Shown here: positions 45,507 to 54,666 of the stretch, piece by piece
Layout of the letters: each line of letters opens with the position of its first letter
Position numbering within the stretch: position 1 is the stretch's first letter
Assembly (NCBI GenBank): GCA_911728455.2
Contig: OU452224.1
Coordinates: 7,878,501-7,942,500 of the forward strand
Direction of reading: 5' to 3'
DNA length: 64,000 nt
DNA from: Marthasterias glacialis
Taxonomy: Eukaryota; Echinodermata; Asteroidea; Forcipulatida; Asteriidae
Notes under the pieces: generated by a model
Told to the model about the DNA's origin: nothing
The model's input: the letters and a program-made list of their open reading frames with translations, nothing else
Database searches by the model: none
Position numbers and translations under genes: made by a program

Positions 45507-45850
45507 ACACCAAGGATAGGCCTGATGGTTGACAATGCAGTGCTCTGTTTTGTTTCCTCTAAAACTTGTATAAACCATTAGCCTACTGTTGAATCCACTG
45601 AAAACTCAAGATCACAAACAAATGTATTGGCGTTTAATCTGTGTAAATGTGTTCAACAGTCAATACATACCACGAACAAATACTTGAAGCCGCCATTCCG
45701 GAACCAACTACACGTTGAGAAATTCGTTCTACTGTCTCGTCTGCGGTGACACTTGGTTTCAGCCCGGCCTGTAGCCGGCTCGTAGTCCACAGAGACGGGT
45801 ATATCCCTTTCTTGCCGGTCGTGGGCCCTCGTACCTCCAGCCAGCTTCAT
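21892..45850 (-). CDS. NOX4: NADPH oxidase 4-like, complete 17-exon gene
   Basis: NOX4 passes electrons from NADPH through FAD and two haems across a membrane to O2, releasing mainly H2O2. Exons in gene order (high to low): 45850-45671, 39711-39616, 37109-36999, 33500-33419, 31562-31465, 31262-31235, 30698-30626, 28881-28801, 28089-27924, 27213-27049, 26898-26836, 25929-25869, 24958-24886, 24152-24033, 23428-23317, 22817-22642, 22012-21892. All phases agree; 601 aa (human 578). Haem ligands H145/H159 and H234/H247 have family spacing. HPFTIT (375-380) binds FAD; GGVGVTP (451-457) and VCGP (569-572) bind NADPH; the end is FHYNKESFG. The extracellular loop keeps NMHTPGC (H262, C266) and C293, matching human H222, C226 and C270, but is about 17 residues shorter. 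The start ATG follows an in-frame stop at 45871-45869 with A at -3; it adds about 38 residues relative to human. [12 protein letters not shown] and FWYCH support NOX4 over NOX1-3 and NOX5. Confidence 0.95.
22293..22617. mobile_element. hAT-type MITE with perfect 8-bp target duplication
   Basis: The ends are caggtggcga and the complement of gccactg. The 8 bp cagtccct occurs at 22285-22292 and again at 22618-22625. G-rich tracts lie near both ends. It sits in the last NOX4 intron, its duplication starting 17 nt from the donor of the exon 22817-22642. Confidence 0.85.
24373..24414. repeat. Short near-perfect hairpin
   Basis: The arms tgcactttcccttgttatt and agtaacaagggaaagtgca pair with one mismatch around a 4-nt loop, inside a NOX4 intron. 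Function unknown. Confidence 0.8.
28394..28535. mobile_element. Terminal-inverted-repeat MITE
   Basis: The left end gaccttttttcaaaaccatt and the complement of tggtttcaaaaagggtc pair imperfectly, and gcttgggcttagg pairs with the cctaagccagggc region. A related inverted repeat lies at 52980-53115. It is in a NOX4 intron. Confidence 0.65.
29200..31830. repeat. Degenerate repeat family, about five copies in NOX4 introns
   Basis: Blocks around gttcatatcagt, ccaaatcactgttgcttatt and atgttcacaaaatccctgac recur near 29250, 29820, 30210, 30915 and 31690, with a reverse copy near 18800. No coding content was recognised. Exons 30698-30626, 31262-31235 and 31562-31465 lie between the copies. Confidence 0.5.
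31136..31206. repeat. Perfect 35-bp-arm palindrome
   Basis: Bases 31136-31170 are the exact reverse complement of 31172-31206, with a single central base. The arm begins tttttagaggagacg. The palindrome lies in a NOX4 intron, 28 nt downstream (minus strand) of the 28-bp exon 31262-31235, so the pre-mRNA would carry a strong hairpin beside that splice donor. It could be a small MITE. Confidence 0.9.
34864..35232. mobile_element. MITE, inverted relative of 11131-11493
   Basis: It shares, in reverse complement, the blocks ggtaaactgactgtaaatgc, gttgtttcatttgcgagaaa and gcagagtttttgtctc with the element in NT5E intron 2. It is in a NOX4 intron; ends are approximate. Confidence 0.65.
37519..38303. 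mobile_element. Non-autonomous DNA transposon, about 785 bp
   Basis: The end sequence atagaccgattgcgcgac is repeated inverted at the right (gtcgcgcaatcggtctat). The flanks are compatible with a TA target duplication. The right half is duplicated at 53160-53560. No transposase frame is seen. It lies in the second NOX4 intron. Confidence 0.8.
39189..39304. repeat. Compound microsatellite
   Basis: Runs of (gcgt)n, then (ttgc)n, then (ttgt)n, in the second NOX4 intron. The apparent open frame over it is an artefact of the repeat. Confidence 0.95.
41217..41337. repeat. (ttta/tttc)n simple repeat
   Basis: Runs of tttc and ttta tetranucleotides with interruptions, in the first NOX4 intron. The hydrophobic open frame here is an artefact. 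Confidence 0.9.
41837..42330. mobile_element. Remnant of the TU-like foldback element
   Basis: Bases 41837-41892 repeat the outer end of the 50756-52478 element (tacggtggtccaaaactgtc, then about two 20-bp units). Bases 42120-42330 match, in reverse, part of that element's interior (about 51600-51815, e.g. gggcagaacagcgtccaggc against the complement of tggacgctgttctgcc). It is a rearranged or deleted copy in the first NOX4 intron. Confidence 0.65.
43145..43480. mobile_element. hAT-type MITE with 8-bp target duplication
   Basis: The ends are cagtggcgtacc and the complement of tttcgccgctg. The flanks tccaagca (43137-43144) and tccaagcc (43481-43488) match at 7 of 8. G- and C-rich tracts lie near the ends. 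It is in the first NOX4 intron. Confidence 0.85.
45473..45510. repeat. Poly-C followed by (ac)n microsatellite
   Basis: About 19 C then about 10 ac units, some 160 bp downstream of NOX4 exon 1, in its first intron. Confidence 0.95.
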
Positions 45851-46954
45851 GCTCCACGCACTCTCACCTTACAAAATTCCCAGGCAGCAGTTGTTATCTT
45901 GGCTACACCTTCTCAGTCCGTCTTGGCAACTGACCAGCAAGATCCAATATCATGGTCACCCCCCATCGGGCATCGTCCAGTTTCCCGAAGTTTTGGCAAT
46001 GTCGGCATTGCTAGGTCTTCGCAACAGGGTGATCTTCAATTGTCAAAAGATCTTTAGTTTCCTGACAACTAACTATAATCAAATGCCTTAGGCTATACAC
46101 GGGCTGAAAAGATGTAAATAGGATGTTTAGCCGATAAATGCCGTCAGCCGACCATCAGCTGACTGGTCGCGAGGCTAGGAATGACGAGCTGGTGTATTGT
46201 TCGGGCGGCCCAGACGAACCTTAATACACAGCATTTAGATGTAACTAAAAATACACCTTGAGATTTTGTAAATGTTATGAATGAACTACTGCTTCAGAAC
46301 AAAGGAAGTGAACAAGCAGGGTAACCTTGGGCTAAACCATTTTCACCGGAAGGGGGGTTGAGCGTTATTGTAGGAGATGAAAGCAGACACCGGCAGTTAG
46401 CACTTTAAAATTAGACACCCCTATTGACATTTAATGACACGTCTGCAATTCCGTGGTATGCTATGTAAATACAGAAATGGGTTCAGCGCTTAGAGCGTGC
46501 ACCGTGGGTGAACTCTTTCTGCCCGATGTACATGTACATAGAGGCTGTTGACTGGTACAGTTGGTTGAACCATTATACCTCCATGGTTGAACCTTTCTAT
46601 TAATTACACTCCGTATAGTTGAATTTTCACCCTACTGAAAACTATCATCTAGGTTTGACTATGCACGCATGGAGCTATCAAATGGAACTTTATCACGGTT
46701 GTATTATTATTTTTAACAGTGCGTAGTGTTTGCCATTGGGGGTTCCCCTTTCGGACGTTGGGGTGGGTGTGGATTGTTACCTCCACTGTCCTGTACCTTA
46801 CCTTCTGCCCTGCATCCGACGCATTATAGCCAACCCCCAGTCTTCCATGCGCTGAATAAAAACTAGTGCTTGAAAATCAAGCAAAAGAATAGAGTTTGGC
46901 GATCGAGCCGTCTTTATTTTATTTATTTATTTTTTCATTTTTTATTTACTGGTC

Positions 46955-46986
<32 letters not shown>

Positions 46987-49979
46987 TATTCAATTATTAT
47001 TATTTAATATGTCTACATGCATTTACTTTTTAATTATTTTAATTTTTATTGACACTCTTTGTAAGTAACTGTACATAATATGAACTTATGAATTTTAAGT
47101 CCAACAGTTTGTTTTAAAAACTTCTTTACTATATTATATTTAGTAATTATTTATTTGTTACTCCTTACTAAGCTTGGATGAGCAGACTTTGGAGTCATAG
47201 TGTTTGAGTACACTTTTGTTTATCCAGACCGTCTTAAGATGGATTCTCTACCCGACCCCCTCCCTTACCCCACCCATCATTCCTAGTCCTTCTCTACAAG
47301 CTTCTCCCAGTTTTGTTCTGCAAATGTAATAACTTGTATAGTACATGTATAGGCCTACTGTTGAACTTGCGTATTATAGATGTCACCACGAAAATTGTCC
47401 ACAAAGGGTAACTTAATTTTCAAAATCATCTCACACCTTTCAACAGGGATTTACGCCAAAATATTTTTGTTTTGTATTATCAGTGAAATAATTTCGTAAC
47501 ATTCAATTAAATTTTGGATCTCGACAAGATGGCTTCCTCTATTAGAAAACGCAGTTCTCGAATAAAATAGTCCGTGATGGTCTTTGGTTTTTGACAGTTT
47601 GTTTCTGGTGACAGAGAAAGATCAGATATCAAAAAAAACTTTAATAGAAAATCTGGAAAATTGCTGTTCTGCTAGACCAAAGAGTGCCAATTCGTGCAAG
47701 ACATATCTTATACTTGTTGACCATGAATTTGAAGTCACCTTGGCCTTGTCAATTCCCGACTCTCTAGTCAGACAGCTCGATTTAGACGCCGGATTGCAAA
47801 GGTACTGCAATTGTTCATTGTATGACTGCCCTCATAGAGTTGGTGACTGTAAAATGAATGAAGGTCGCCTTGTAACATCAAGACACCATTGAAGTGACTC
47901 AGTGTCCCTGATTGTGTTTGTCATGAAGAACAATATAGAATGTGTTCCTTTGCTTCATCCCCTTTGGACGTTGACCACCATCAAGCCCTATGCGACTGCT
48001 TGTCCTTCAACCACCCAAAGTAGTATAATGGAGCAAAGGTAAGCTATAAATAACAGGATTAAATAGCGGCATCTAAACTCGGTTTTCGTTGTAACTGGAA
48101 GAAAACACGACAATATATATTTAGTTCCCTTAACCTTGTCAACAAACTTACTGTCTATGGTAACTGCATGTTGCCCACAAGTGTGCATGCTTGTATGAAT
48201 GGGGGAAAAGAGGCTTAGCGGGAAAGTGTCAAGATTAAAACTTGATCGCGAACACAATGAAATTGTCTCCAGGAAATGGCTTCTTTTGTATACTCTCAAA
48301 ACAGATTGGTTAAATTAACCAACACATTTTATTTACTTATTATTGATTAATTGTTTGTTTACTTTTTGAATTTTATCTATTTTCATAAATTTGTTTTATC
48401 AGATTCATTTAGACACCTTATTTACTCAGAGTATATTTTTATTGCTATTCTACCGTTACATATTTTCAGTGTTTGTGTTCCATTCAAGGATGGAGCAACT
48501 ACAGTGACTATCCTGGCCACCCTATAGATTGTCTTGTGTTCTTTATCCAAATTATTTCTGTCTCATTGTTTTATCTTGAATTATTTTTGTCATTTTTAAT
48601 CCCCAATTCCCTGTTTACATTGTTTATCTTTCATAAGACGTAATTATAGACTGAAAACGAAAGAAACAAACTTGTTTTCTGTAATCCACACGCAGTTGGT
48701 TTTAAATGAAAAAACAAATTATGGTCTCAAAGAAAGTCATTGCTGGTGAGTGAACCACGGAGAAAGTTATCACATGCCTGCGACTCTTGTTGCTGTTGTT
48801 ATAGTCGTGATAGCCTAAACCAAACTGAATGTTGTCGTTTTCCCCAGTCAAATGTTTCTCATTTATAACTTAGTTAACTTTTCGCGTCATCACCCTGGCG
48901 CTCCCTTAAACTAATTTAGGAACTATCATTCCATACTATATTGAGAGCCAAAATGTGTAAAATAAAATTTGCACATCAGTTGTGACCCGGGGGTTGTTGA
49001 CTTCCAACCTGAAGACTTTTGGATGACTAGACCCTGAAAAAAGGTCCTATTTGCTGAGAGGTGTAGGGCCATTGTTCGAGATTGGTGCTCGGAAGTTGGG
49101 AAATTTGCACCAATGTATGGGTGTATTTATTTGGACGGAGATGGGCCTTAATGGTGTGCACAACAATGGTAAGATTGAAGACAAAAATGTTTTCAGATGT
49201 GCACATAGCTTAGGTATAAAGATGGTCATGGATGGAAAATTTTCCTTGAAATATTTTAGCCTGAAATGCTATAGTTTTTAAGAAAAGAGTAAAACAGTTA
49301 TAGTTTGGATGTTCAAAATGACCGACTGAGCTTAAACTTTCACAGGTTTGTTATTTGCTGATGCCAAATTTTCTTGCTAACTTGTGAAATACGCTTACGC
49401 TTAATCAATTAGTTTTCTTTGCTTACCGTTGCAGTGCTAACATTGGCCTCTGGTGTATTTGACAACCAATTTGTTGTTCATATTGTGCTCTAATGGGAAA
49501 AGGATATGGATATATCAAATCGAGCAGAGAGTGGAAGTTTAGGAGTCAATGAATATGTTCTTTTCACTGTAAAAAGCTTTTTTAATATTTAGCATTTTGC
49601 ACTGGATGCTACGGGAGTTTATTTAGTGGGGTGCACCCTTTGCAACAATCGCTCTCAAACGAATCAAACCGATATAAAGCCATTTGATCTCTTATTATGA
49701 GATCAATGAACTGTATTGCGCGTAAAGAGTATTTCGATCCTGAAGTGATCATCATCACAATAATCTTGGTTGCGTCATTGTGGAAGTCGATGTCAGTGTG
49801 TGTCCAGGCGTATCCTGTTGGCATAGAGGTATTTTATTATATATGCCTGTTGGTAAGTCACTGCGTCATACGCGCCCGCATTGGTAGTAGCGCGGGGGGG
49901 GGGGGGCGGAGGGGGCGCGAGCCGAGCAATGTTGTTCTCCAGGTAATCATCACTAAGACATAGAAACACCACATCAGTA
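45851..49979. other. Upstream of NOX4; no recognised gene
   Basis: This holds the presumed NOX4 promoter/5' UTR near 45851-46200, where no specific motif is recognised. There are (ttta)n and (ttga)n runs at about 46916-46985. A frame at 47584-47892 ends with a Cys-rich segment (YCNCSLYDCPHRVGDC) that I cannot identify. The G run near 49891 precedes a LINE fragment. Confidence 0.4.
49050..49470. repeat. Interspersed repeat of echinoderm type
   Basis: The block gagcttaaactttcacaggt and the following ttgttatttgctgatgcc resemble, from memory, an abundant echinoderm interspersed repeat (gagctcaaattttcacaggt type). Part (49130-49280) also resembles 11150-11260. The match needs a repeat-library search. 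Confidence 0.4.
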
Positions 49980-50580
49980 GAAACGGAATTAACACCAGCT
50001 GGAAGAAGTGTAAATACTTAGACTCCTTACTAGACACTGAGGAAGACATCACCAGGAGGAAAGTACTTTCGATGGTATCCTTCAACAAATTCAGGAGCGT
50101 TTTCAACAGCAAGTCGATTTCTTACGCCACGAAACTCAAAACATTCCGTGCATTCATAGCATCCATATTTATTTGTGGATTATGGACGCTAATCAAGTCA
50201 TTAGAACAGAAAATATACGCCTTTCGAGTCTCCTGCCGTCAATCCTCGGCCTCCAGTGGCCAAAAAAGGTTTCAAACAAAATGCTGTATGAGAAAACCAA
50301 CGAGAAACCTTGGAGCGCAACCATCACCATAAGACGTCTGAGATGGACAGGCCAACTCCTCAGACTGCCCGATGAGACACCAGCCAAGCAAGCGCTTATG
50401 GAAAGTGTCCGAAAATACAAGCTGGCTAGAGGTGGCCAAAGAGCAACATGGCTGAAAAGAGTCAACAATGACCTGACAGTCACAGGCCTCCACATCAAGG
50501 ACCGGTGTGGAAGGAGATTCTGTCCGGCAGGAGATTCTGTCCGAGCATACTGCAAATTGTGTACTAACTCCTTCTGATAG
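49980..50580 (+). pseudogene. Non-LTR retrotransposon fragment, C-terminal end
   Basis: Across two frames the plus strand reads EEDITRRKVLSMVSFNKFRS, KLKTFRAFIASIFICG, then RRLRWTGQLLRLPDETPAKQ. This is the usual end of a LINE reverse-transcriptase protein (YLGS..., LYG.E.WTL, RRLRW.GH..R). A frame change near 50200 breaks it. The precise clade is not determined. Confidence 0.75.
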
Positions 50581-50774
50581 CGCCCTCTTTTGAATAAACT
50601 CCTCCAGCCCACGTTAATTACCGTATGGTAGACACATTACCCGGAGGACACCGGCACACCTGGTACATAGCATGCAGCAGACATAGACTCAAATGGAAGC
50701 TTAAGAAACTAACAGAGTGCGCAATGTCAGATGTACTTGACGCAAGCGCTTAGATACGGTGGCCCACAACTGTC

Positions 50775-51075
50775 ACGGCAAAAGCAAAAGGGCCGCGGCA
50801 AAAGCAAAAGCGCCACGTCCAAAGCAAAAGGGCCACGGCAAAAGCAAAAGGGCCACGGCAAAAGCAAAAGCGCCACGGAGAAAGCAAAAGCGCCACGGCG
50901 AAAGCAAAAGGGCCACGGCGAAAGCAAAAGGGCCGCGGCAAAAGCAAAAGCGCCACGTCCAAAGCAAAAGGGCCACGGCAAAAGCAAAAGGGCCACGGCA
51001 AAAGCAAAAGCGCCACGGCAAAAGCAAAAGGGTCACGGCAAAAGCAAAAGCGCCACGGCAAAAGCAAAAGAGCGA
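50775..51075. repeat. 20-bp minisatellite, left arm
   Basis: About 15 units of aaagcaaaagggccacggca with variants (cgccacggca, ggccgcggca, cgccacgtcc). Twenty is not a multiple of three and units lack stops, so five or six frames stay open; the Lys-rich or Leu/Phe-rich frames are artefacts. Confidence 0.95.
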
Positions 51076-52318
51076 TGTAGATATGGGTTAAAGGTTCAAT
51101 TTGGTTACGGTGTCGTAAATATTCAACACGGACGGTGTGCAGTTGATCCTTGACCCGCATAATGTTCACACATTAGTTCAGGTCCTGACTCTGTTTTCCT
51201 GTCTGGGACGTCTCTGTGTGATTAGAGTAATTTTTGCTTTGTTCACTGATTGTTTACAGGCATTTCTAAACAAGACTTTTTGTCTTCTGAATATGCCTCC
51301 ATAATTGCCTCTGTCTTATTTGTGTCATTGCAAACTTATTTATAACTGTTGCTTTCTTTAAATTTGTTTGTCGTAATGACCTTCTGCAGTGATTGTTTGT
51401 TGTGCATTTTGCAATTTGGAAATATATGTTGAGAAGAATTAAATTGAATTGAATATAGGTCAAGCTTTGAAAAACTTTGAATGCGTCATCAACGTTCTTT
51501 AACGTTCGGGTTGGGGAATGTAGGACAGTAGGAGGGACGAAGGAGCAGAGAGAAAGAGAGTTGGAAAAGGGGGTTGAAACGGAGGGAGATAGCAAAAGAA
51601 GAAAGGGGGAAGGAAATAGTACAGTAGTTTATTGCAATATACGGCCGGCGGGGAAGAGAGCACGGGTACAAAACGAGACCAAAATATAAATGGAACATTT
51701 TTTTTGGGGGGGGGGTCAAGGGTGTGGAAAAACTAGGTGCCTTATGGACGCTGTTCTGCCTAATTAATCTTTGGCAATTGGCGTTTTGTGAGTGATGTGC
51801 GGAAAATTTGAAAATTCCGGTGCAACACAAAATGTTACAGGGCAGAAGTAAATGATAGGCCTTTTGTCTTCGGTATTGCCTTCGGTAGTTAACCATCCCA
51901 CGACTGGTTTGATATTTTTCATTTGATTGATTTGCATGTTATTGTTAAAAGTGTTGCCCAATTTTGTTATGGATTACATACTAGTAAAGTATAAATGTTT
52001 TGTGCTTTTTAATATTGTTTGTAAATCATGAGTTACTAAATACACTTGCCCATAAAATAGATTCTTGATCATTGTCCATTGTTTATAAACCATAAATCGA
52101 TGGTCACTGTTTGTAAACCGTTTTAATTAACATCTAAAAAAAACGTTTTAATTTGTAAACAATGGTAATATGGCGCTTTGGTGTCTAATATGGGACCTGA
52201 ACTTGTGTGTACATTATGCAGGTCAAGGATACTGCACACCGTCCGTGTTAAATATTTACTACATAGTCATTTCAAATGGTTCACCGTAACCAAATTCGAC
52301 CTTTAACCCACATCTACA

Positions 52319-52460
52319 TTGCGCTTTTGCTTTTGCCGTGGCCCTTTTGCTTTCGCCATGGCGCTTTTGCTTTTGCCGCGGCCCTTTTGCTTTTGCCGTG
52401 GCCCTTTTGCTTTTGCCGTGGCGCTTTTGCTTTTGCCGTGGCCCTTTTGCTGTTGCCGTG
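52319..52460. repeat. 20-bp minisatellite, right arm (inverted)
   Basis: About seven units of gcccttttgcttttgccgtg, the reverse complement of the left-arm unit. The differing copy number between arms shows expansion or contraction after or before insertion. Confidence 0.95.
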
Positions 52461-52979
52461 ACAGTTGTGGGCCACCGTACTTAGATGATGATGAGAGCCG
52501 AGCGAGCCCGACAACGGTCCGTGTGCCTCTTCCATTCGTATAAAAGGGGTGTGCTAAATAGTAGTAAAACAAACATTATTTTCAAAGTCAATTTTTTTTT
52601 AATGCTTTCTGGTTTTTACAGACGTTATTCAATCCATTGTCATATCATGCATGTAAATTAGTGCAGATCGAAAGAGCAATTCTGGAAAATAATCTGTATA
52701 TCTTTTTCATTCTATCATGCAGTGAATCCTGCGTGCAACTGCATGCTATCCCCTGTAATTCTCAAACAAAAACGATTTATTTTGTAAAAACGCTTTTAAC
52801 GTTTCGTTTTTAATCCTTGAAATGATCACCAAAAGTCTCATCTGTACTCCATAGTCGTTTAAAGAAAATCCGTCAGTTCAACATGACCGTTTTTGTCCAC
52901 ATTATGAACACTGCGAAAGTCAAAATGGTTTAGCTCCAACGGTTTTTCTTAGTCGGGTGCCTGGCTCACGCGTGGGCCC

Positions 52980-53115
52980 ATAGTCCGTTTACGAAATCAC
53001 GACTTGGGCTCCGGCTTGGGCTCCGTCCGCCTGTTTGAATCCCCATAAGGAAAGCACGCGTTTTCAAAATAACTGACAGAGCCTAAGCCCAAGCCCAAGC
53101 CGCGTGGTTTCGTAA
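52980..53115. mobile_element. Inverted-repeat MITE
   Basis: The left block acgaaatcacgacttgggct pairs with a right block aagcccaagccgcgtggttt and the following cgtaat. Related to 28394-28535 by the gcttgggct/agcccaagc cores. Confidence 0.6.
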
Positions 53116-53159
53116 TCGGCCGTAGAAGTAGACTTGATGACAAGTCGTTTGATAGTCGT

Positions 53160-53560
53160 GTTTTGTTTCTGAAATTCAGTCAACACACAGTTTTGGAAAG
53201 CAATTTCTTTGGAGGATTTCAGCTTCAAAACTTTGAAATTTGTGTGTTGAAAAGTGTGATCGCGGTCGTCTGGCGTAACGTTCCGTCGTGCGCTGTACAC
53301 ATCGTGCACATTATACGGTACTTTTACAATTTTCAAGACTTGCTGGAACTGTACTGGCTTTATTCAGCCACTTGAAGGTCTTTGGTACAAACTCTGGAAT
53401 ATCTTTCACAGATTTCGAGCAAGAAAAGCCTCGATCGAATAAACTAAATGCATTAATCATCGTGTACCGTACCACCCTTTCCTATGGAGGATTACGTGTG
53501 TGTTTACATTTTTTACCCAACAGGGGTCACGTGACGTAGGTCGCGCAATCGGTCTATTGT
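53160..53560. mobile_element. Partial copy of the 37519-38303 transposon
   Basis: It repeats cagttttggaaagcaatttc through caggggtcacgtgac and ends gtcgcgcaatcggtctatt. The left end of the element is missing. Confidence 0.85.
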
Positions 53561-53728
53561 GACAAGAAAAATCTCCCATAATATAGGAGATTTTAATTAG
53601 GCCTGCCTGTGGCCTAATATCCACTCTACGCGCCGCTCAAATATGGTATCCCGCAAAAGTGGCATAATTAATCACAGAGCAACTGGTCCTCTCTTAATTG
53701 AGTTATTTTTTGATTTGTGACCTGTCTA

Positions 53729-53868
53729 AAGCCCGGTTCATACTTCACGCGAAAGCGAAGGCGAAGCGAATTTTGGTGACGCAACAATTCAGTACGCGCT
53801 GTTTTTCAATATTGTGACGCGAGAAAATTCGCTTAGCTTTCGCCATTCGACGGTATGAACCGGGGCTT
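53729..53868. mobile_element. MITE with aagcccggttcata ends
   Basis: The left end aagcccggttcata is repeated inverted as tatgaaccggggctt at the right. The subterminal cgcgaaagcgaaggcg pairs with a complementary ttcgcttagctttcgc segment. About 140 bp. Confidence 0.8.
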
Positions 53869-53999
53869 ACTGTATGCAGATGGTGACCACGTAAAAACAA
53901 ATCATTTGAATTATGATTGCGTCAAAATACTTGCATTTTACAACCATATCTTTTTATTCTTTATCTATGTTTACAACATAGATAACATAATATTATGTT

Positions 54000-54190
54000 T
54001 TATAACACCTCTTCCTTTGACTCTATCTGTTGATTGGCCGAACGTGCGTCACGTGGTGTTGTTCATTTTTACCATCACACTGCACACCGACCAAAAGAAC
54101 AACCCTGGAAAGCGCCCCCTACATTTTACGCACATTGACTCGTCTCTTGGGGATTGCAGTCCCTATTCTGTTCTTGCATATTATAGTTGA
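54000..54190. repeat. Repeat block left of piggyBac
   Basis: It starts ttataacacctcttcctttg and matches, inverted, the outer part of the element at 5820-5945. It ends with cttggggattgcagtcccta, whose imperfect complement lies at about 56849-56872, so inverted sequences flank the transposase remnant. Confidence 0.6.
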
Positions 54191-54666
54191 GTTCAGAATG
54201 TAAATAAATGACTTTCTTTATCCTTTTTCTTACTTTCTATGGATGCTATAAGTATCCTGAGGCGATGTCGATAGTATTTATTTAATTTTGGAAAAAAATA
54301 TTTTTGTTTTTGCTTATTTGTTTGTTTATAATTTCTTTGAAATGGAAAAAGATTTACTCATAATAATAACACAATGACGGCAACAGTTCCTTTTGACTGA
54401 ATATTTAATTAAGTACTTTAAAAACTACCACACGATAAATTGAATTATTTACATTGGTTTTGTAAGTTCACAAGACTGGAATAACTTACCCCCCTCCCCC
54501 CTGCCCCCTGGCAGACATAACTTTTGTTGATCCCAAAATATGAACACAGACTTGAACTTGGATATGTAATCAATTGTTTACAGTCCGGTGCAGTTCATGC
54601 AGGTCGGGCCAAGGCTGAAAACAACAAAAATGCACAAACATGTCGTTGATTTACCATGTAAAGCAA

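Larger units (their letters stand above)
50756..52478. mobile_element. TU/FB-like foldback transposon with tandem-repeat arms
   Basis: The outer ends acggtggcccacaactgtc are inverted. Each arm then has tandem 20-bp units (about 15 at 50775-51075, about 7 at 52319-52460), followed by an inner unique inverted segment (about 51081-51190 against 52185-52318). The interior is about 1 kb. The flanks gcttagat (50748-50755) and acttagat (52479-52486) match at 7 of 8. An outer tandem-repeat domain, an inner domain and an 8-bp duplication fit sea-urchin TU elements as I know them. No transposase frame is seen, so it is probably mobilised by another element. Confidence 0.85.

Noticed and set aside
45746-46091. 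Plus-strand frames over NOX4 exon 1
   Set aside because: Antisense to the first NOX4 exon with no recognisable protein.
50731-51169. Long Lys/Arg-rich or Leu/Phe-rich open frames in several frames on both strands
   Set aside because: They come from a 20-bp tandem repeat without stop codons; the period is not a multiple of three, so all frames stay open.
52276-52572. Open frames of similar composition in the right arm
   Set aside because: Inverted copy of the same 20-bp repeat.
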